NCBI GenBank assembly: GCA_965232615.1
Contig: OZ246985.1
Coordinates: 2,232,001 to 2,296,000 of the forward strand
DNA from: UBA2779 sp965232615
GTDB lineage: Bacteria > Spirochaetota > Spirochaetia > DSM-2461
Length of the DNA stretch: 64,000 nt
Reading direction: 5' to 3'
Shown here: positions 17,567 to 27,288 of the stretch, in pieces
Layout: the number at the start of each line of letters is the position of its first letter
How positions within the stretch are numbered: position 1 is the first letter of the stretch
The notes under the pieces: generated by a model
What the model was told of the DNA's origin: nothing
The model's database searches: none
What the model saw: only the letters and a program-made list of their open reading frames with translations
Translations under genes and position numbers: made by a program

Positions 17567-19957
17567 ATGAAGTACTGGAAAATATCAGCAGTCTCCATAC
17601 TCATGCTATTATATGGGTGTAGTGTACAGATCCGGGGCAATTATATGAATCTCATGGATGATACTCTTGCCCTGGAAACCATTGGTTTCCTTCAAAGCAG
17701 GAACGCGCATCTCTCACGTGACTGTATAACTGTAATCGATCCGTCCGATAACAGTATTGAAGTTATAATTCCATTTGATACCGATCTCAACCAGGACCTT
17801 GTTGTGTATTTTACCACGACGGCAGATCCTGGTATCAGCGTCTTGAATTCTGATACCGATCAAGAATGGATATCGAACGAAACAACGCTTTCATTTACAT
17901 CTAATACAATATCTTACCCAGTAAAACTGACCTCGCAGTATTCATCTACAGGTTCCCCGGCAACCAGGGAATATACGTTATACATCAAAAAGTTTTTCAA
18001 ACCGGAACTGACTCAGAAAAACTGGGCGGCTGCTAATACCAGTGGGGCCATTGATTTAGTCTTTGAATTTCGCGATGAGAACAACAGTCCGCTAGCATCA
18101 GGGATTGACTGGATAGCTGGAAGTTCCGTAAACTCACTCAGCTATGATGACAAAGTCCAAATAGAGAATTATAATCCAACCAATTCATCAGGGAAGTTTC
18201 AAGGCCTATCAATAAAACAGGAAATTCCTGGCGTTAGTACAGTGTTTATCCCCAATAGTCATTTTAAAACAACCGATGGCAGGTTCCAGGCTACTGGTGA
18301 CGACAGACATCCCGAAGACTCAAGTATTACAGGTACACTTCTAACATTCACCTTTATGCCGTCATCAGCAGTATACCTTTCGTCAGATTCCGGGGATGAC
18401 AGTTATCCGAAAGCTGGATTTAACCCTTCTACTCCGGCCAAAACATGGAATAAAATCATCAATATCTTAGAACAGGCATCAAAAGAACAATTCCAATATA
18501 TCTATGTTGCTAAAGGTGATTATGATACTAAAGAAGGGGGAAGATTCAAAAACACTGGATCCTGGATCAGTATAATTGGAGGATGGAACAGCGACTTTAC
18601 TACTCAAGATAACAGTTCCGATAAATCAACCTTCCACAACAGTCTACAACTAAAGGGGGAAAAACAACCATCTGGTGTTTTCGAATACATTGCAACAGCC
18701 GTGGATATGTCACAGAAAGAAATCACGCTTTCGAATATCACCATTAAAGTCAATCCAGACAGTGGCAGAGTTCTCCAGAATTCGACAGCCTTATTAGTTT
18801 ACAGTTTATCAGATAAACCTCATACAGTGTCATTGAACAATGTACAATGTAAGGCAAACGAGGGAACCGACACATATGGAGTGTACATCAAAAATACCAA
18901 TGTAGAAGTCAATAACAGCAGTATATCAGGTGGAAATGGTACCAACCTGAGTTGCGCGTTATATTTTGAGGGGGATAATCAGCTGACCATTGACAATTCT
19001 GATCTTTCAGGCGGTAACGCATCGGCAGGTGATTCAAAGGGTATAGAAATCACAGCGGGGTCTAATGATGGAATCGGGAATGTTAGAATCAACAATTCAA
19101 AAATCATCAGCGGTCAATCAGCCGAAAAGAGTCATAGTGCTTATGGCATCGACGCGATTGCTGTAGGCAAATTGGAGATCCAGGACAGCAGCATATTGGC
19201 AGGATTCAAATCCTGGGGATCACAAGGACAGTATATAGATGAATCATATGGGTTGAAATTCACCGATGCTACTACTGTTTCACTTGTCAATGTATGGATA
19301 CATAGTACAGCGATAGGATACCAAGCCGTATCAGTACATAGTGAATCAGCCAATGATTCTGTATCATTAACAGTCGATAGAAGCACACTCATCGCAGAAA
19401 ATGCGACGAATACACATGGCATGGTATTCAAGGCGAGTTACCCGGAACTCAGTACCATTTCAATGCAGAACTCAGTTATTCATATTGATAAAGGAGGAAA
19501 TGGAAAAGGTATCATCATAAGCTCTGTACAAGAACTTAATGCCAATATTTTGTACAATACCATCCTTATCAATGGAGAAACGGAGTTAATCGGTATTGAT
19601 GTACAATCATCATTGAACGATGCTACAATATTGCGCATTTCCAATAACACCTTTTATTCATCACATGATTCATTGCAACTCCAGGGCATAAAGGCTGTAT
19701 CAGATTTATCCAGTTCAAATATCTCAGCGATTCCAGGAGTTTATACAATCCACCACAATAATTTCTGGGCATCCGGAGGTGTAGAATTTGTTTTCTCAAT
19801 GTCAACTAACGGAACGTACACACTTCAAAAGATGCAGAGCAATAGTAACGATATCTTTAAAAATAATGTTTCAAAACAAGTCGATGTAGATAATGTAGAT
19901 ATGATCTATAATTACGACACCCCTGATTTCGATATAGGTATAAATACCAGTAATTGA
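17567..19957 (+). CDS. Lipoprotein with right-handed beta-helix (pectin-lyase-like fold)
   Basis: 796 residues. Signal peptide with lipobox (LMLLYGC, Cys about residue 18), so a lipid-anchored envelope protein. An N-terminal beta-sandwich-like region (to about 260) precedes VYLSSDSGDDSYPKAG-type text and IYVAKGDYDTKEGG, the usual lead-in of beta-helix surface proteins. From about 340 on come many short N/S/I-rich rungs (NNSSISGGNG, INNSKIISGQSA, MQNSVIHIDKGG). I see no catalytic motif, so adhesin or structural use is possible. The frame stops at 19957, but the next frame immediately continues with a typical beta-helix C-terminus, so the annotated end is probably a frameshift rather than the native terminus. 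Confidence 0.85.
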   Translation: MKYWKISAVSILMLLYGCSVQIRGNYMNLMDDTLALETIGFLQSRNAHLSRDCITVIDPSDNSIEVIIPFDTDLNQDLVVYFTTTADPGISVLNSDTDQEWISNETTLSFTSNTISYPVKLTSQYSSTGSPATREYTLYIKKFFKPELTQKNWAAANTSGAIDLVFEFRDENNSPLASGIDWIAGSSVNSLSYDDKVQIENYNPTNSSGKFQGLSIKQEIPGVSTVFIPNSHFKTTDGRFQATGDDRHPEDSSITGTLLTFTFMPSSAVYLSSDSGDDSYPKAGFNPSTPAKTWNKIINILEQASKEQFQYIYVAKGDYDTKEGGRFKNTGSWISIIGGWNSDFTTQDNSSDKSTFHNSLQLKGEKQPSGVFEYIATAVDMSQKEITLSNITIKVNPDSGRVLQNSTALLVYSLSDKPHTVSLNNVQCKANEGTDTYGVYIKNTNVEVNNSSISGGNGTNLSCALYFEGDNQLTIDNSDLSGGNASAGDSKGIEITAGSNDGIGNVRINNSKIISGQSAEKSHSAYGIDAIAVGKLEIQDSSILAGFKSWGSQGQYIDESYGLKFTDATTVSLVNVWIHSTAIGYQAVSVHSESANDSVSLTVDRSTLIAENATNTHGMVFKASYPELSTISMQNSVIHIDKGGNGKGIIISSVQELNANILYNTILINGETELIGIDVQSSLNDATILRISNNTFYSSHDSLQLQGIKAVSDLSSSNISAIPGVYTIHHNNFWASGGVEFVFSMSTNGTYTLQKMQSNSNDIFKNNVSKQVDVDNVDMIYNYDTPDFDIGINTSN

Positions 19958-20118
19958 TGTGCAGCCTGGGGGAATTGACTTCCAGTACCATGGAATAAGT
20001 CAGCAAGTGAACAATACAGACAAGAATGGAAGTAATAGATCGGGTTCATACAGACTCGGATGGTCTATAGGTGCGATAGAATATGGGGATTCCAGTATTC
20101 CCCACAGAAATCCATATA
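19958..20118 (+). pseudogene. Out-of-frame C-terminal tail of the beta-helix lipoprotein
   Basis: In the frame one base off from the preceding gene, the DNA encodes a segment with QPGGIDFQYHGISQQV and then GSYRLGWSIGAIEYGDS. This is the conserved ending of many bacterial beta-helix proteins (R-x-G-x-x-x-IGAxEY). It joins the upstream ORF if one base is gained or lost near 19950. Repeat A starts at 20119 and truncates or abuts its end. Either a real frameshift mutation or a sequencing error. Confidence 0.6.
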
Positions 20119-20229
20119 GGGTACCTCTAAAAATCAGCTTCAGGAAATTGACGAAATTTGGCGGTGCGTTCCTCGGAGCTTTGCTCCTGAAGATCAAGCC
20201 AAAAACGAAATAAGGTTTTTGAGGTGCCC
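20119..20229. mobile_element. Repeat A copy (111 bp, shortest full copy)
   Basis: GGGTACCTCTAAAAATC to TTTTTGAGGTGCCC, one internal hairpin unit. Flanks ATA/ATT give no clean target duplication, so it is an old or rearranged copy. Confidence 0.8.
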
Positions 20230-20323
20230 ATTATATTTTTCTCACTCTTACTATACAACATTCATATTTGGTTTATATTTCAAAGATAAATTAAGATCAG
20301 TTATTAAACTCTGGAGGTTGTAA

Positions 20324-20848
20324 ATGACTATTAAAAGATTGATCATCAGCATGATTCTGATCGGTTCAGTGGCAGGATTTGCTTCTGCCAACGGTGTACG
20401 AGATGATGACCTGGATGATGATGGAGAAGGCTGGATATCCGGCAATCGCAACAGAATGGCAGGACATTACTGGAGAGACGAGAAGTTTTCCAACCTGGGG
20501 ACTGAAACTTATTCCGGTGTCTTTGATTTTGAAGATGAAACATATCCGGTTTTGGAAACAGAAGACGGATCCCGATATTATCTTGCGGTTAAATTCCCCG
20601 TTGCGATGGATGACATACCTGATAATGGCGATGAACTGGAAATTGAGGCATTTCCATCCTGGGAATCACCTGTTACATTGATCGTAATGGATGCAACAGT
20701 CAACGGTGAGCCAATAAGAGCAGACTGGTGGGAAAGTCGCGATAGATTCAGAGACAGAAATGGATTCAAAAGCCTTGCCGGTGTTAGAGGTAATAACCGC
20801 GAATGGAAACGTGGCAATTATGGTGGATGTGGTGGCAACTGCTACTAG
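20324..20848 (+). CDS. Small exported protein, upstream of a two-component system
   Basis: 174 residues with a clear signal peptide (MTIKRLIISMILIGSVAGFA, cleavage near ASA-NG) and a good ribosome site (CTGGAGG). The mature N-terminus is very acidic (DDDLDDDGEGW). The C-terminus is rich in Gly/Arg and ends in GGCGGNCY with two Cys, which could bind metal or form a disulphide. I recognise no family. It is followed at 97 bp by an OmpR-type regulator and histidine kinase on the same strand, the arrangement of a periplasmic accessory protein or a target of that system. The function is unknown. Confidence 0.72.
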   Translation: MTIKRLIISMILIGSVAGFASANGVRDDDLDDDGEGWISGNRNRMAGHYWRDEKFSNLGTETYSGVFDFEDETYPVLETEDGSRYYLAVKFPVAMDDIPDNGDELEIEAFPSWESPVTLIVMDATVNGEPIRADWWESRDRFRDRNGFKSLAGVRGNNREWKRGNYGGCGGNCY

Positions 20849-20853
20849 AAGTC

Positions 20854-20873
20854 TTAAAGTCCGACAGACTCCT
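20854..20873 (-). repeat. Solo end of repeat B
   Basis: On the minus strand AGGAGTCTGTCGGACTTTAA, identical over 20 bases to the left end of the repeat B element at 59422. No second end nearby, so this is a deletion remnant six bases after the stop of the small exported protein. Confidence 0.7.
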
Positions 20874-20944
20874 GACATTCAATTGGAGCCTCCGGGCAGC
20901 GTCCATTCCGATTCCGGAAGCGAGTTGAACAGAGAAATCCTGTT

Positions 20945-21643
20945 GTGACGGCTCTGGTCGTTGAAGATGAAAAACAGCTCAATACAATGATTCGGGATTA
21001 TCTCGACTCATTGGGCTGGACAACCCTTGGTGCTGAAAATGGCGCCAGGGCACTTCAAATCTTCCAGGAAAACGAAGTGGATTTCGTGTTGCTGGATATT
21101 ATGATACCGGGACTGGATGGTCTGGATGTGATAAGAAAAATCAGGGAGCACAGTGATGTTCCAGTCATATTCATCTCAGCCTTAACCGAAGAATCTGATA
21201 AACTCATCGGTCTGGAACTTGGCGCTGATGATTACATCTCTAAACCTTTCAGTCTCAAGGAAATGGCAGCACGTATCCGTAGTGTCATGAGGCGTGTCAA
21301 CCGTCCTGTAAAAAACCAGATAGAGGAAGAAACAATACTGACTATTGGAAACCTTGAACTGAATCCCGTAAAACGAACTATACATCAGACTGGTATTTTG
21401 CTGGATTTTACGGCTGTTCAATTTGATATCATCCACGGTTTTATGAAAAATCCGGGCCGGGTGTTCAGACGTACCGAGATACTTGAGTTCTTTCAGGAAC
21501 ATGCCTGGGAGGGTTATGAACGAACCATTGATGTGCATATAAAGAATATCCGGAAAATTCTTGAACCTGACCGGGACAATCCCCAATACATACAAACTGT
21601 TCGGAGTGTGGGATACCGCTTCAATGATGGGAATTTAACATGA
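20945..21643 (+). CDS. OmpR/PhoB-family response regulator
   Basis: 232 residues from a GTG. The receiver domain (1-120) carries the acidic pair VVEDEKQL, the phospho-acceptor Asp in VLLDIMIPGLDGL, the conserved SAL with its Ser, and the Lys in YISKPFSLKE. The C-terminal winged helix (about 140-230) includes VFRRTEILEFF and RTIDVHIKNIRKIL and ends in VRSVGYRF, diagnostic of OmpR-type DNA binding. Its last codons overlap the histidine kinase start by 4 nt, so the pair is co-translated. Likely targets include its own operon, beginning at the small exported protein 20324-20848, but this is inference. Confidence 0.94.
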   Translation: MTALVVEDEKQLNTMIRDYLDSLGWTTLGAENGARALQIFQENEVDFVLLDIMIPGLDGLDVIRKIREHSDVPVIFISALTEESDKLIGLELGADDYISKPFSLKEMAARIRSVMRRVNRPVKNQIEEETILTIGNLELNPVKRTIHQTGILLDFTAVQFDIIHGFMKNPGRVFRRTEILEFFQEHAWEGYERTIDVHIKNIRKILEPDRDNPQYIQTVRSVGYRFNDGNLT

Positions 21644-23094
21644 GACTACCTCTGGGTGCAAAGATTCTGGGGGCTTATGGGATAATTGTTTTTCTGGCAC
21701 TCGGTATCACCGTAGAAGCCGGACAAAGATTTACCCAGTCCCAGTATAATGAATTTGCAATTCAGAGAGATAGATCCCGCGCAAGGGCCATGGCTCCTTT
21801 CCTGGATCAACTCATCCTGGAGACAGTCAATCCAGGAAAGGATGACAGACAATCGGTGATGTCCATGGCAGGTCTCCATATCTTGACGCAGACAATCCAG
21901 AGCGAACGCCACAGACATATGAATCCGCCGCCTCGAAAAAACAGACGCCAGGATGATTTTTTTGACCGAATGCTCATTACCGATACAGAAGGACGTGTTC
22001 TTTACAACACAATGGACAACCGGATAAAAAAATATCCCGACAGAGATGGTCAACCTGGGGGTGTGGAGATTTACAATAATCAGGAAGTGATTGGCTACCT
22101 TTATATCGGCCAGATGTTTCCCAGCCCTCCTCGATCGGATGAAGAAAATTTCTTTCAAAACGCCAGTATGAAAACCCTGACTTTTACCGCCCTCATTTTC
22201 CTGGTTGCCATCATACTGGGGATACTTTTGACACAGCACATAGTTATCCCCGTGAAATCAATCAATGCCGCTACCCGGAAGGTGAAGGAAGGGGCGCTGA
22301 ATGTAAGAGTCCCTGACAGGCGACAGGATGAAATGGGTGATCTGGCCAGAGGATTCAATGCCATGACAGCTTCTCTGGAAGCCGCGGATCAGCAACGCAA
22401 GCAGCTTATAGCCGATTCGGCCCATGAACTTCGAACACCGGTCAGCATCATTCGGACAAGAATTGAAATGATGGAAGAGGGTATATATCCCATGGATATG
22501 GATGGTCTGGCCGCCCTTGCCAGCGAAACCGATCATTTAATCAGATTGATTGAAGAGCTTAAAATACTTGCGACACTGGAATCCCCTGATTTCTCAATGA
22601 AATGGGAAAAAGTCAATCTGGCTGAATTGATCAATAAAACAGTGGACTCAAGTCAACCCATCATTGCACAGTCGGGTATTCAAGTGGAAACCTCTATCAG
22701 TGATGGCATCCCTATCATTAGCGGGAATACGGAAAAACTCCACCGTATGATAAAAAACCTTCTATCCAATGCCCTGTGTCATGCCCAGAAAAAAATTGCC
22801 ATCAGCATGGATTCAAGTTCTGCAAACCGGATTGAAATCCTGGTGGAAGATGATGGACCGGGCATACCGGATGAAATGAAAGAACGTGTTTTCGAACGCT
22901 TCTACCGGCTGGATTCCTCACGGAGCAGAGATTCGGGGGGAAGCGGCCTTGGCCTTGCAATCTGCCGTGAAATAATCAAAGCTCACTGTGGTGAAATAAG
23001 TGTCCGAACATCAAAGAAACTGGGAGGCGCTGCCTTCCTGGTCGTTATTCCCAATCAGAGTACATCTCCGTCAGCGTCGAATAAGCGCGCCTGA
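21640..23094 (+). CDS. Sensor histidine kinase
   Basis: 484 residues. Membrane helix 1 (about 8-27), a periplasmic sensor of about 140 residues with a His/Arg/Pro-rich patch (RHRHMNPPPRKNRR), membrane helix 2 (about 178-202), HAMP (about 203-255), HisKA with the phospho-His in DSAHELRTPVSIIR, and HATPase with the N box (NLLSNALCHAQ), G1 (VEDDGPGIPDE), F box (ERVFERFYRLD) and G2 (GGSGLGLAI). Cognate of the regulator overlapping its start. The basic, His-rich periplasmic patch could sense a metal or an anionic ligand. Its last 40 bp overlap, tail to tail, the cobalamin adenosyltransferase gene. Confidence 0.94.
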   Translation: MRLPLGAKILGAYGIIVFLALGITVEAGQRFTQSQYNEFAIQRDRSRARAMAPFLDQLILETVNPGKDDRQSVMSMAGLHILTQTIQSERHRHMNPPPRKNRRQDDFFDRMLITDTEGRVLYNTMDNRIKKYPDRDGQPGGVEIYNNQEVIGYLYIGQMFPSPPRSDEENFFQNASMKTLTFTALIFLVAIILGILLTQHIVIPVKSINAATRKVKEGALNVRVPDRRQDEMGDLARGFNAMTASLEAADQQRKQLIADSAHELRTPVSIIRTRIEMMEEGIYPMDMDGLAALASETDHLIRLIEELKILATLESPDFSMKWEKVNLAELINKTVDSSQPIIAQSGIQVETSISDGIPIISGNTEKLHRMIKNLLSNALCHAQKKIAISMDSSSANRIEILVEDDGPGIPDEMKERVFERFYRLDSSRSRDSGGSGLGLAICREIIKAHCGEISVRTSKKLGGAAFLVVIPNQSTSPSASNKRA

Positions 23095-23618
23095 ACAAAT
23101 AAATAATCTGAGAGGCGATTCAAAAACTTCTGACCAGCTTTCAAATCGTTCATAATTCTTTCCCGTATCAAAGTAACCAGACTCCGCTCAACTCGACGGC
23201 ATACAGCTCTTGCCAGATCTATTCTGGCACTGGTTTCACTCCTGCCGTATGTGATAAAGTAATCAGGCATGTCAATCTTATCCATAATATCCCTCTGCCA
23301 GATCTCAATCTGCTCTATATCAGACTGACAGATGCAAGGTATTGTATCATATGCAGAATGGGAAGGCGGTACGGCCAGCATACCTCCCAGCCGGAGCAGA
23401 CATTGCTCTATCCAGTTTACATTATCCCTGTCCCGAACATCGTTTAAGGATGCTTTAACCATGCCCAGGGTCGCATGCAGTTCATCTATCTCTCCAATCA
23501 CCTTAATCAGAAGGTCGTCTTTGGCACGACGGGATCCATCAGCGATGCTGGTTTGTCCCGAATCACCGCCGCGTGTTGTAATACTGTTAAATTCTATCAT
23601 ATCCATTAGTATAATCAT
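23055..23618 (-). CDS. Cob(I)alamin adenosyltransferase, PduO type
   Basis: Makes adenosylcobalamin from cob(I)alamin and ATP. Residues after the first Met give the family lead TTRGGDSGQTSIADG (ATP loop), then DELHATLGMVKASL. The C-terminal active-site helix contains SETSARIDLARAVCRRVERS and LNRLSDYLFVQAR. Length (about 181-187) matches the PduO family. Several start codons are possible (23618, 23603, 23600); the last (MIEFNS) would begin right at the conserved domain. It converges with the histidine kinase, and the 3' ends overlap by 40 bp. No cobalamin riboswitch was seen in the short gap to ftsH. Confidence 0.9.
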   Translation of the reverse strand: MIILMDMIEFNSITTRGGDSGQTSIADGSRRAKDDLLIKVIGEIDELHATLGMVKASLNDVRDRDNVNWIEQCLLRLGGMLAVPPSHSAYDTIPCICQSDIEQIEIWQRDIMDKIDMPDYFITYGRSETSARIDLARAVCRRVERSLVTLIRERIMNDLKAGQKFLNRLSDYLFVQARLFDADGDVL

Positions 23619-23665
23619 TTTCTATGGAATTGATTATGGTGCCTTGTGCTTTAAGAGAGGAATCA

Positions 23666-25834
23666 ATGAGTAAGCAGCAGGATAACAAGAATAGTAATGA
23701 AAACAAAGATTGGCGGGATTTATTGAAAAAGACCGGAGAAAGTGGGGAAAACAACCACGGGAGCCCTTTCCGCAGATGGAAAATAAGATTTCCAATGTGG
23801 TATATCCTCCTCGCGATCCTGCTGATCAGCCTTTTTAACATGTTTTTGTTCCGCAACGGGGGGAATTCCATCCCCTACAGTGCATTCAAACAGCTTATCT
23901 CTACTGGTGTTATTAAAGAAGTCCATTTCACAAAATCAACCCTCATCGGGTATTCATTTGTGAAGAGTGGAACTGAGAATTCAAATGATGTGAATCAATA
24001 TCTTCAAAACATTTTCAATTCCAGTTCTTCTGATGGAAACAGGAGTTGGAAAACAGAATGGATTGCCAGCGATCTCAATCTGCTTCCCTTGATGGAAGCA
24101 AACAACGTTGTATTTCTCGCCGTACCGGAACGCAACAATTATCTACTCGACTTGTTCCTCCGAATACTGATTCCCATTGTTCTGCTGCTGGTTATCGGGA
24201 GATACATGATGCGGCGGATGGGTGAAATGGGCGGCTCCAATGTTATGAGTTTTGGTCAGAACAATGCCAAAATTGTGGCGGAGAAGGATCTAACCACTCG
24301 ATTCAAGGATATCGCTGGATGCGATGAAGCCAAGGATGAACTGGTGGAGATTGTGGAATTTCTAAAAGTCCCCGCGAAGTACACTGATATTGGCGGGAAG
24401 ATACCCAAAGGAGCTCTCCTTGTCGGTTCCCCGGGAACGGGAAAAACTCTTCTGGCCAGAGCAGTGGCCGGTGAAGCCAGTGTTACCTTTTACCGGATGT
24501 CTGGAGCTGATTTTGTTGAAATGTTCGTTGGTGTAGGAGCCGCAAGGGTTCGGGATCTGTTCAAGCAGGCCAGGGAAAAGGCCCCCTGCATCATTTTTAT
24601 CGACGAGCTGGATGCCATTGGCAAAAGCCGGTCAGGGACTTTGTCCACCAATGATGAAAGGGAACAAACCCTTAACCAGCTTCTGGTTGAAATGGATGGG
24701 TTTGATTCCACCAGCGGGGTAATAATTCTGGCCGCGACCAACCGGCCGGAAGTCCTTGATCCAGCCCTTCTCAGACCGGGACGGTTTGACCGGCAGGTTG
24801 TGGTGGATAAACCAGATCAAGCAGGCCGGGAAGCTATACTCAATATCCATTCAGCTGGTGTAAAGATTGCTGAGGATTTTGATATCAGTGAAGTTGCAAA
24901 AGCTACTGCGGGATTATCTGGAGCAGATCTTGCCAACATAGTCAATGAAGCAGCCCTGCTTGCCGTCAGATTTGGACGAGACAGGGTAACGAGGGAAGAT
25001 TTTTTTGAAGCTATTGAGAAAACAGCCATTGGTTTGGAAAAAAGGAATAAGATACTCAATCCCCATGAACGAGAAGTAACAGCATACCATGAGACAGGAC
25101 ATGCACTGGTAAACGTATTCACCCCGGATCAGCATCTGGTTAAGAAGATCACCATTGTCCCACGGGGTTACGGTGTGATGGGATACATGCTTCCAGTTCC
25201 TGAAGAGGAAAGATCTTTCCAGACACGGGAAGAACTTCTGGGGCGTATCGATGTCGCTCTGGGAGGAAGGGCCGCAGAAGAAATAATCTATGGTACTGTA
25301 TCAACTGGGGCTGGGAATGACATTGCCAGGGCCACTGATATTGCACGGGCGATGATAACTCGTCTGGGCATGAGTGATAAATTCACCCATGTATCGCTGG
25401 ATAAAAAGAGCGGAGGTTTTCTTGGTGATACAGACTCTCATTATGGCCAGACACGAGAATACTCAGAGGATACCCAGAAATATGTAGACCAGGAGATATC
25501 CAGAATTATATCCGAACGCTATGTTCGGGTAATGGGCTTGCTGCTGAAACATAAGAATCTTCTGGATATCATAACACACCTCCTTCTGGATAAGGAAACA
25601 ATCGAAAGGGAAGAATTGATGTCTCTAATCAAAGCAGATGAAAAAGCTGAGGCTGAATATGCCGCCCGTAAAGATGCGGACCTCAAACCCTCCGAAAGAG
25701 CCCGGACATCCGGTGAAGCAAGGAACCAGGCCATCAAACAGCGTATGGCTGAAAAAGCTGAGGCCGAAGCCAATGCTCAGGCAAAAAATGAATCCGATCA
25801 AGAACCCCTGGACAGTGAGGAGGAACTTTCATGA
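23666..25834 (+). CDS. ftsH: ATP-dependent zinc metalloprotease FtsH
   Basis: 722 residues from the ATG at 23666 (GAGGAA before it; the frame is open to 23624). Membrane-bound AAA+ protease that degrades membrane and regulatory proteins. Two membrane helices (about 35-55 and 160-180) bracket a periplasmic domain. AAA module: Walker A as VGSPGTGKT (Ser in place of the more usual Pro), Walker B IIFIDELDAIG, and second region of homology ILAATNRPEVLDPALLRPGR. Protease module: zinc site HETGHALV and a downstream Asp region. The tail is charged and Ala/Glu-rich (ADEKAEAEYAARKDAD). Followed by gltS with a 4-nt overlap; HflK/HflC, its known membrane partners, lie 4 kb away on the other strand. Confidence 0.96.
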   Translation: MSKQQDNKNSNENKDWRDLLKKTGESGENNHGSPFRRWKIRFPMWYILLAILLISLFNMFLFRNGGNSIPYSAFKQLISTGVIKEVHFTKSTLIGYSFVKSGTENSNDVNQYLQNIFNSSSSDGNRSWKTEWIASDLNLLPLMEANNVVFLAVPERNNYLLDLFLRILIPIVLLLVIGRYMMRRMGEMGGSNVMSFGQNNAKIVAEKDLTTRFKDIAGCDEAKDELVEIVEFLKVPAKYTDIGGKIPKGALLVGSPGTGKTLLARAVAGEASVTFYRMSGADFVEMFVGVGAARVRDLFKQAREKAPCIIFIDELDAIGKSRSGTLSTNDEREQTLNQLLVEMDGFDSTSGVIILAATNRPEVLDPALLRPGRFDRQVVVDKPDQAGREAILNIHSAGVKIAEDFDISEVAKATAGLSGADLANIVNEAALLAVRFGRDRVTREDFFEAIEKTAIGLEKRNKILNPHEREVTAYHETGHALVNVFTPDQHLVKKITIVPRGYGVMGYMLPVPEEERSFQTREELLGRIDVALGGRAAEEIIYGTVSTGAGNDIARATDIARAMITRLGMSDKFTHVSLDKKSGGFLGDTDSHYGQTREYSEDTQKYVDQEISRIISERYVRVMGLLLKHKNLLDIITHLLLDKETIEREELMSLIKADEKAEAEYAARKDADLKPSERARTSGEARNQAIKQRMAEKAEAEANAQAKNESDQEPLDSEEELS

Positions 25835-27288
25835 ATTTTAGCTGGTCTTTTCTCATCGATATGAGCATTCTTGGCGCTGGTCTACTGCTTGCTACCTGGA
25901 TACGATCTCGTGTTGTTTTTTTTCAACGTTTCCTGGTTCCGAATGCTTTAACCGCAGGATTTATACTTTTTCCACTGTATAGCTGGGTTTTTCCCCACTT
26001 TGGTCTGGACTCCATGAATCTGAAGAACATCATCTATCATTTTCTCAATCTGTCGTTTATTGCCATGGCTCTGAGAGTGAGTAGAGTGAAACGGGGATCA
26101 AGCCGGGATGTTTTTGCAACAAGCACAATGGTTCTGGGACAATATGCTATTCAAAGCTTCCTGGGCACCATTCTCACACTTATCATGATATTCACTTTCT
26201 TCCCCAACCTTTTTCCCGGATTCGGTCTTTTTGCTACTCTGGGTTTTTCTCTGGGTTCCGGTCAGGCTTTTGCTATTGGTTCAGCCTGGGAGGCCATGGG
26301 TTTTGAGGGATTGGGCAGTATTGGACTGACATTTGGAGCATTGGGACTGATTTGGGCCTGTTTCGGCGGCATTTTCCTTGTGAACTATGGTACCCGTAAA
26401 GGGTGGATTTCCCAAAAAGAACAGGAACGCATCAATTCCGGCAATGTTAGAACCGGAGTTCTGCGCCGTGGTGAATCTGGTGATTTCTCATCTGTGGAGA
26501 ATGTTATCAATCCCGAAGCCATTGATCCGATGAGTTTTTCAACGGCCCTTGTACTCTTTACCTACCTGCTGTCATATCTGATTTTGAAATGTATCAGTTT
26601 CCTGCTTGGTTTACTTGGCAGTGGCGGAGCTAAACTGGCCACAAATCTATGGGGGGTAATGTTTGTTCTCTGCGGTCTCACCGCCATTGTTATACGCTCT
26701 CTGATAAAAAGCATTCGTATTGAGCGCATTATCGATAATCGAAGTCTGACCAGAATCAGCGGTTTCAGTGTGGACTACATGGTTGTTTCCGCCATAGCAG
26801 CTATCAGTGCGGCCGTTATTGCCCGATACTGGATACCTATTACCGCCATTTCAATACTGGTGGGGCTGGCCACTACTTTCAGCCATATCTGGCTCTCCAG
26901 CCGGGTGTTTCAAGATCATGTATTCTATCGAGCAGTTTTGATTTATGGCGCTGCCACAGGAACCCTTCCAACAGGATTGGCCCTGCTGCGTATTATTGAT
27001 CCAAACCTCGAATCTCCAGCCAGCCGAGATTTCATGCTGTCCGCAGGCTTGACCTTTCTGGCCGCCATACCCATATTGCTGACCGCCAATCTACCGGCCA
27101 TGGGGGCCCTGAATGGTTCTCTTACACCAACGTATCAGGTATTGGGACTCTACTTCCTGTATATAATTCTCTGCGGTACAGCCTACCTGTTTCTCTCGGG
27201 AAAACGCCGGTTCAAGAATTATTCAGCAATCTGGTTCAAACGGGATTCTCAGGACTCCTGTTTCCCGATAAGAACAACCATGGAGTAG
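25831..27288 (+). CDS. gltS: GltS-like sodium/glutamate symporter
   Basis: 485 residues, nearly all membrane helices. Family features: LLLATWIRSRVVFFQRFLVP and NALTAGFILF near the N-terminus, the glycine-rich SLGSGQAFAIGSAWE stretch, and a second half with the related GAATGTLPTGLALLRI. This is the inverted-repeat layout of Na+/glutamate symporters (ESS family), somewhat longer than the E. coli protein because of a cytoplasmic loop around 200-235. Glutamate is the family substrate; specificity here is unproven. Translationally coupled to ftsH by an ATGA overlap, and its 3' end overlaps glgX (convergent) by 40 bp. Confidence 0.85.
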   Translation: MNFSWSFLIDMSILGAGLLLATWIRSRVVFFQRFLVPNALTAGFILFPLYSWVFPHFGLDSMNLKNIIYHFLNLSFIAMALRVSRVKRGSSRDVFATSTMVLGQYAIQSFLGTILTLIMIFTFFPNLFPGFGLFATLGFSLGSGQAFAIGSAWEAMGFEGLGSIGLTFGALGLIWACFGGIFLVNYGTRKGWISQKEQERINSGNVRTGVLRRGESGDFSSVENVINPEAIDPMSFSTALVLFTYLLSYLILKCISFLLGLLGSGGAKLATNLWGVMFVLCGLTAIVIRSLIKSIRIERIIDNRSLTRISGFSVDYMVVSAIAAISAAVIARYWIPITAISILVGLATTFSHIWLSSRVFQDHVFYRAVLIYGAATGTLPTGLALLRIIDPNLESPASRDFMLSAGLTFLAAIPILLTANLPAMGALNGSLTPTYQVLGLYFLYIILCGTAYLFLSGKRRFKNYSAIWFKRDSQDSCFPIRTTME

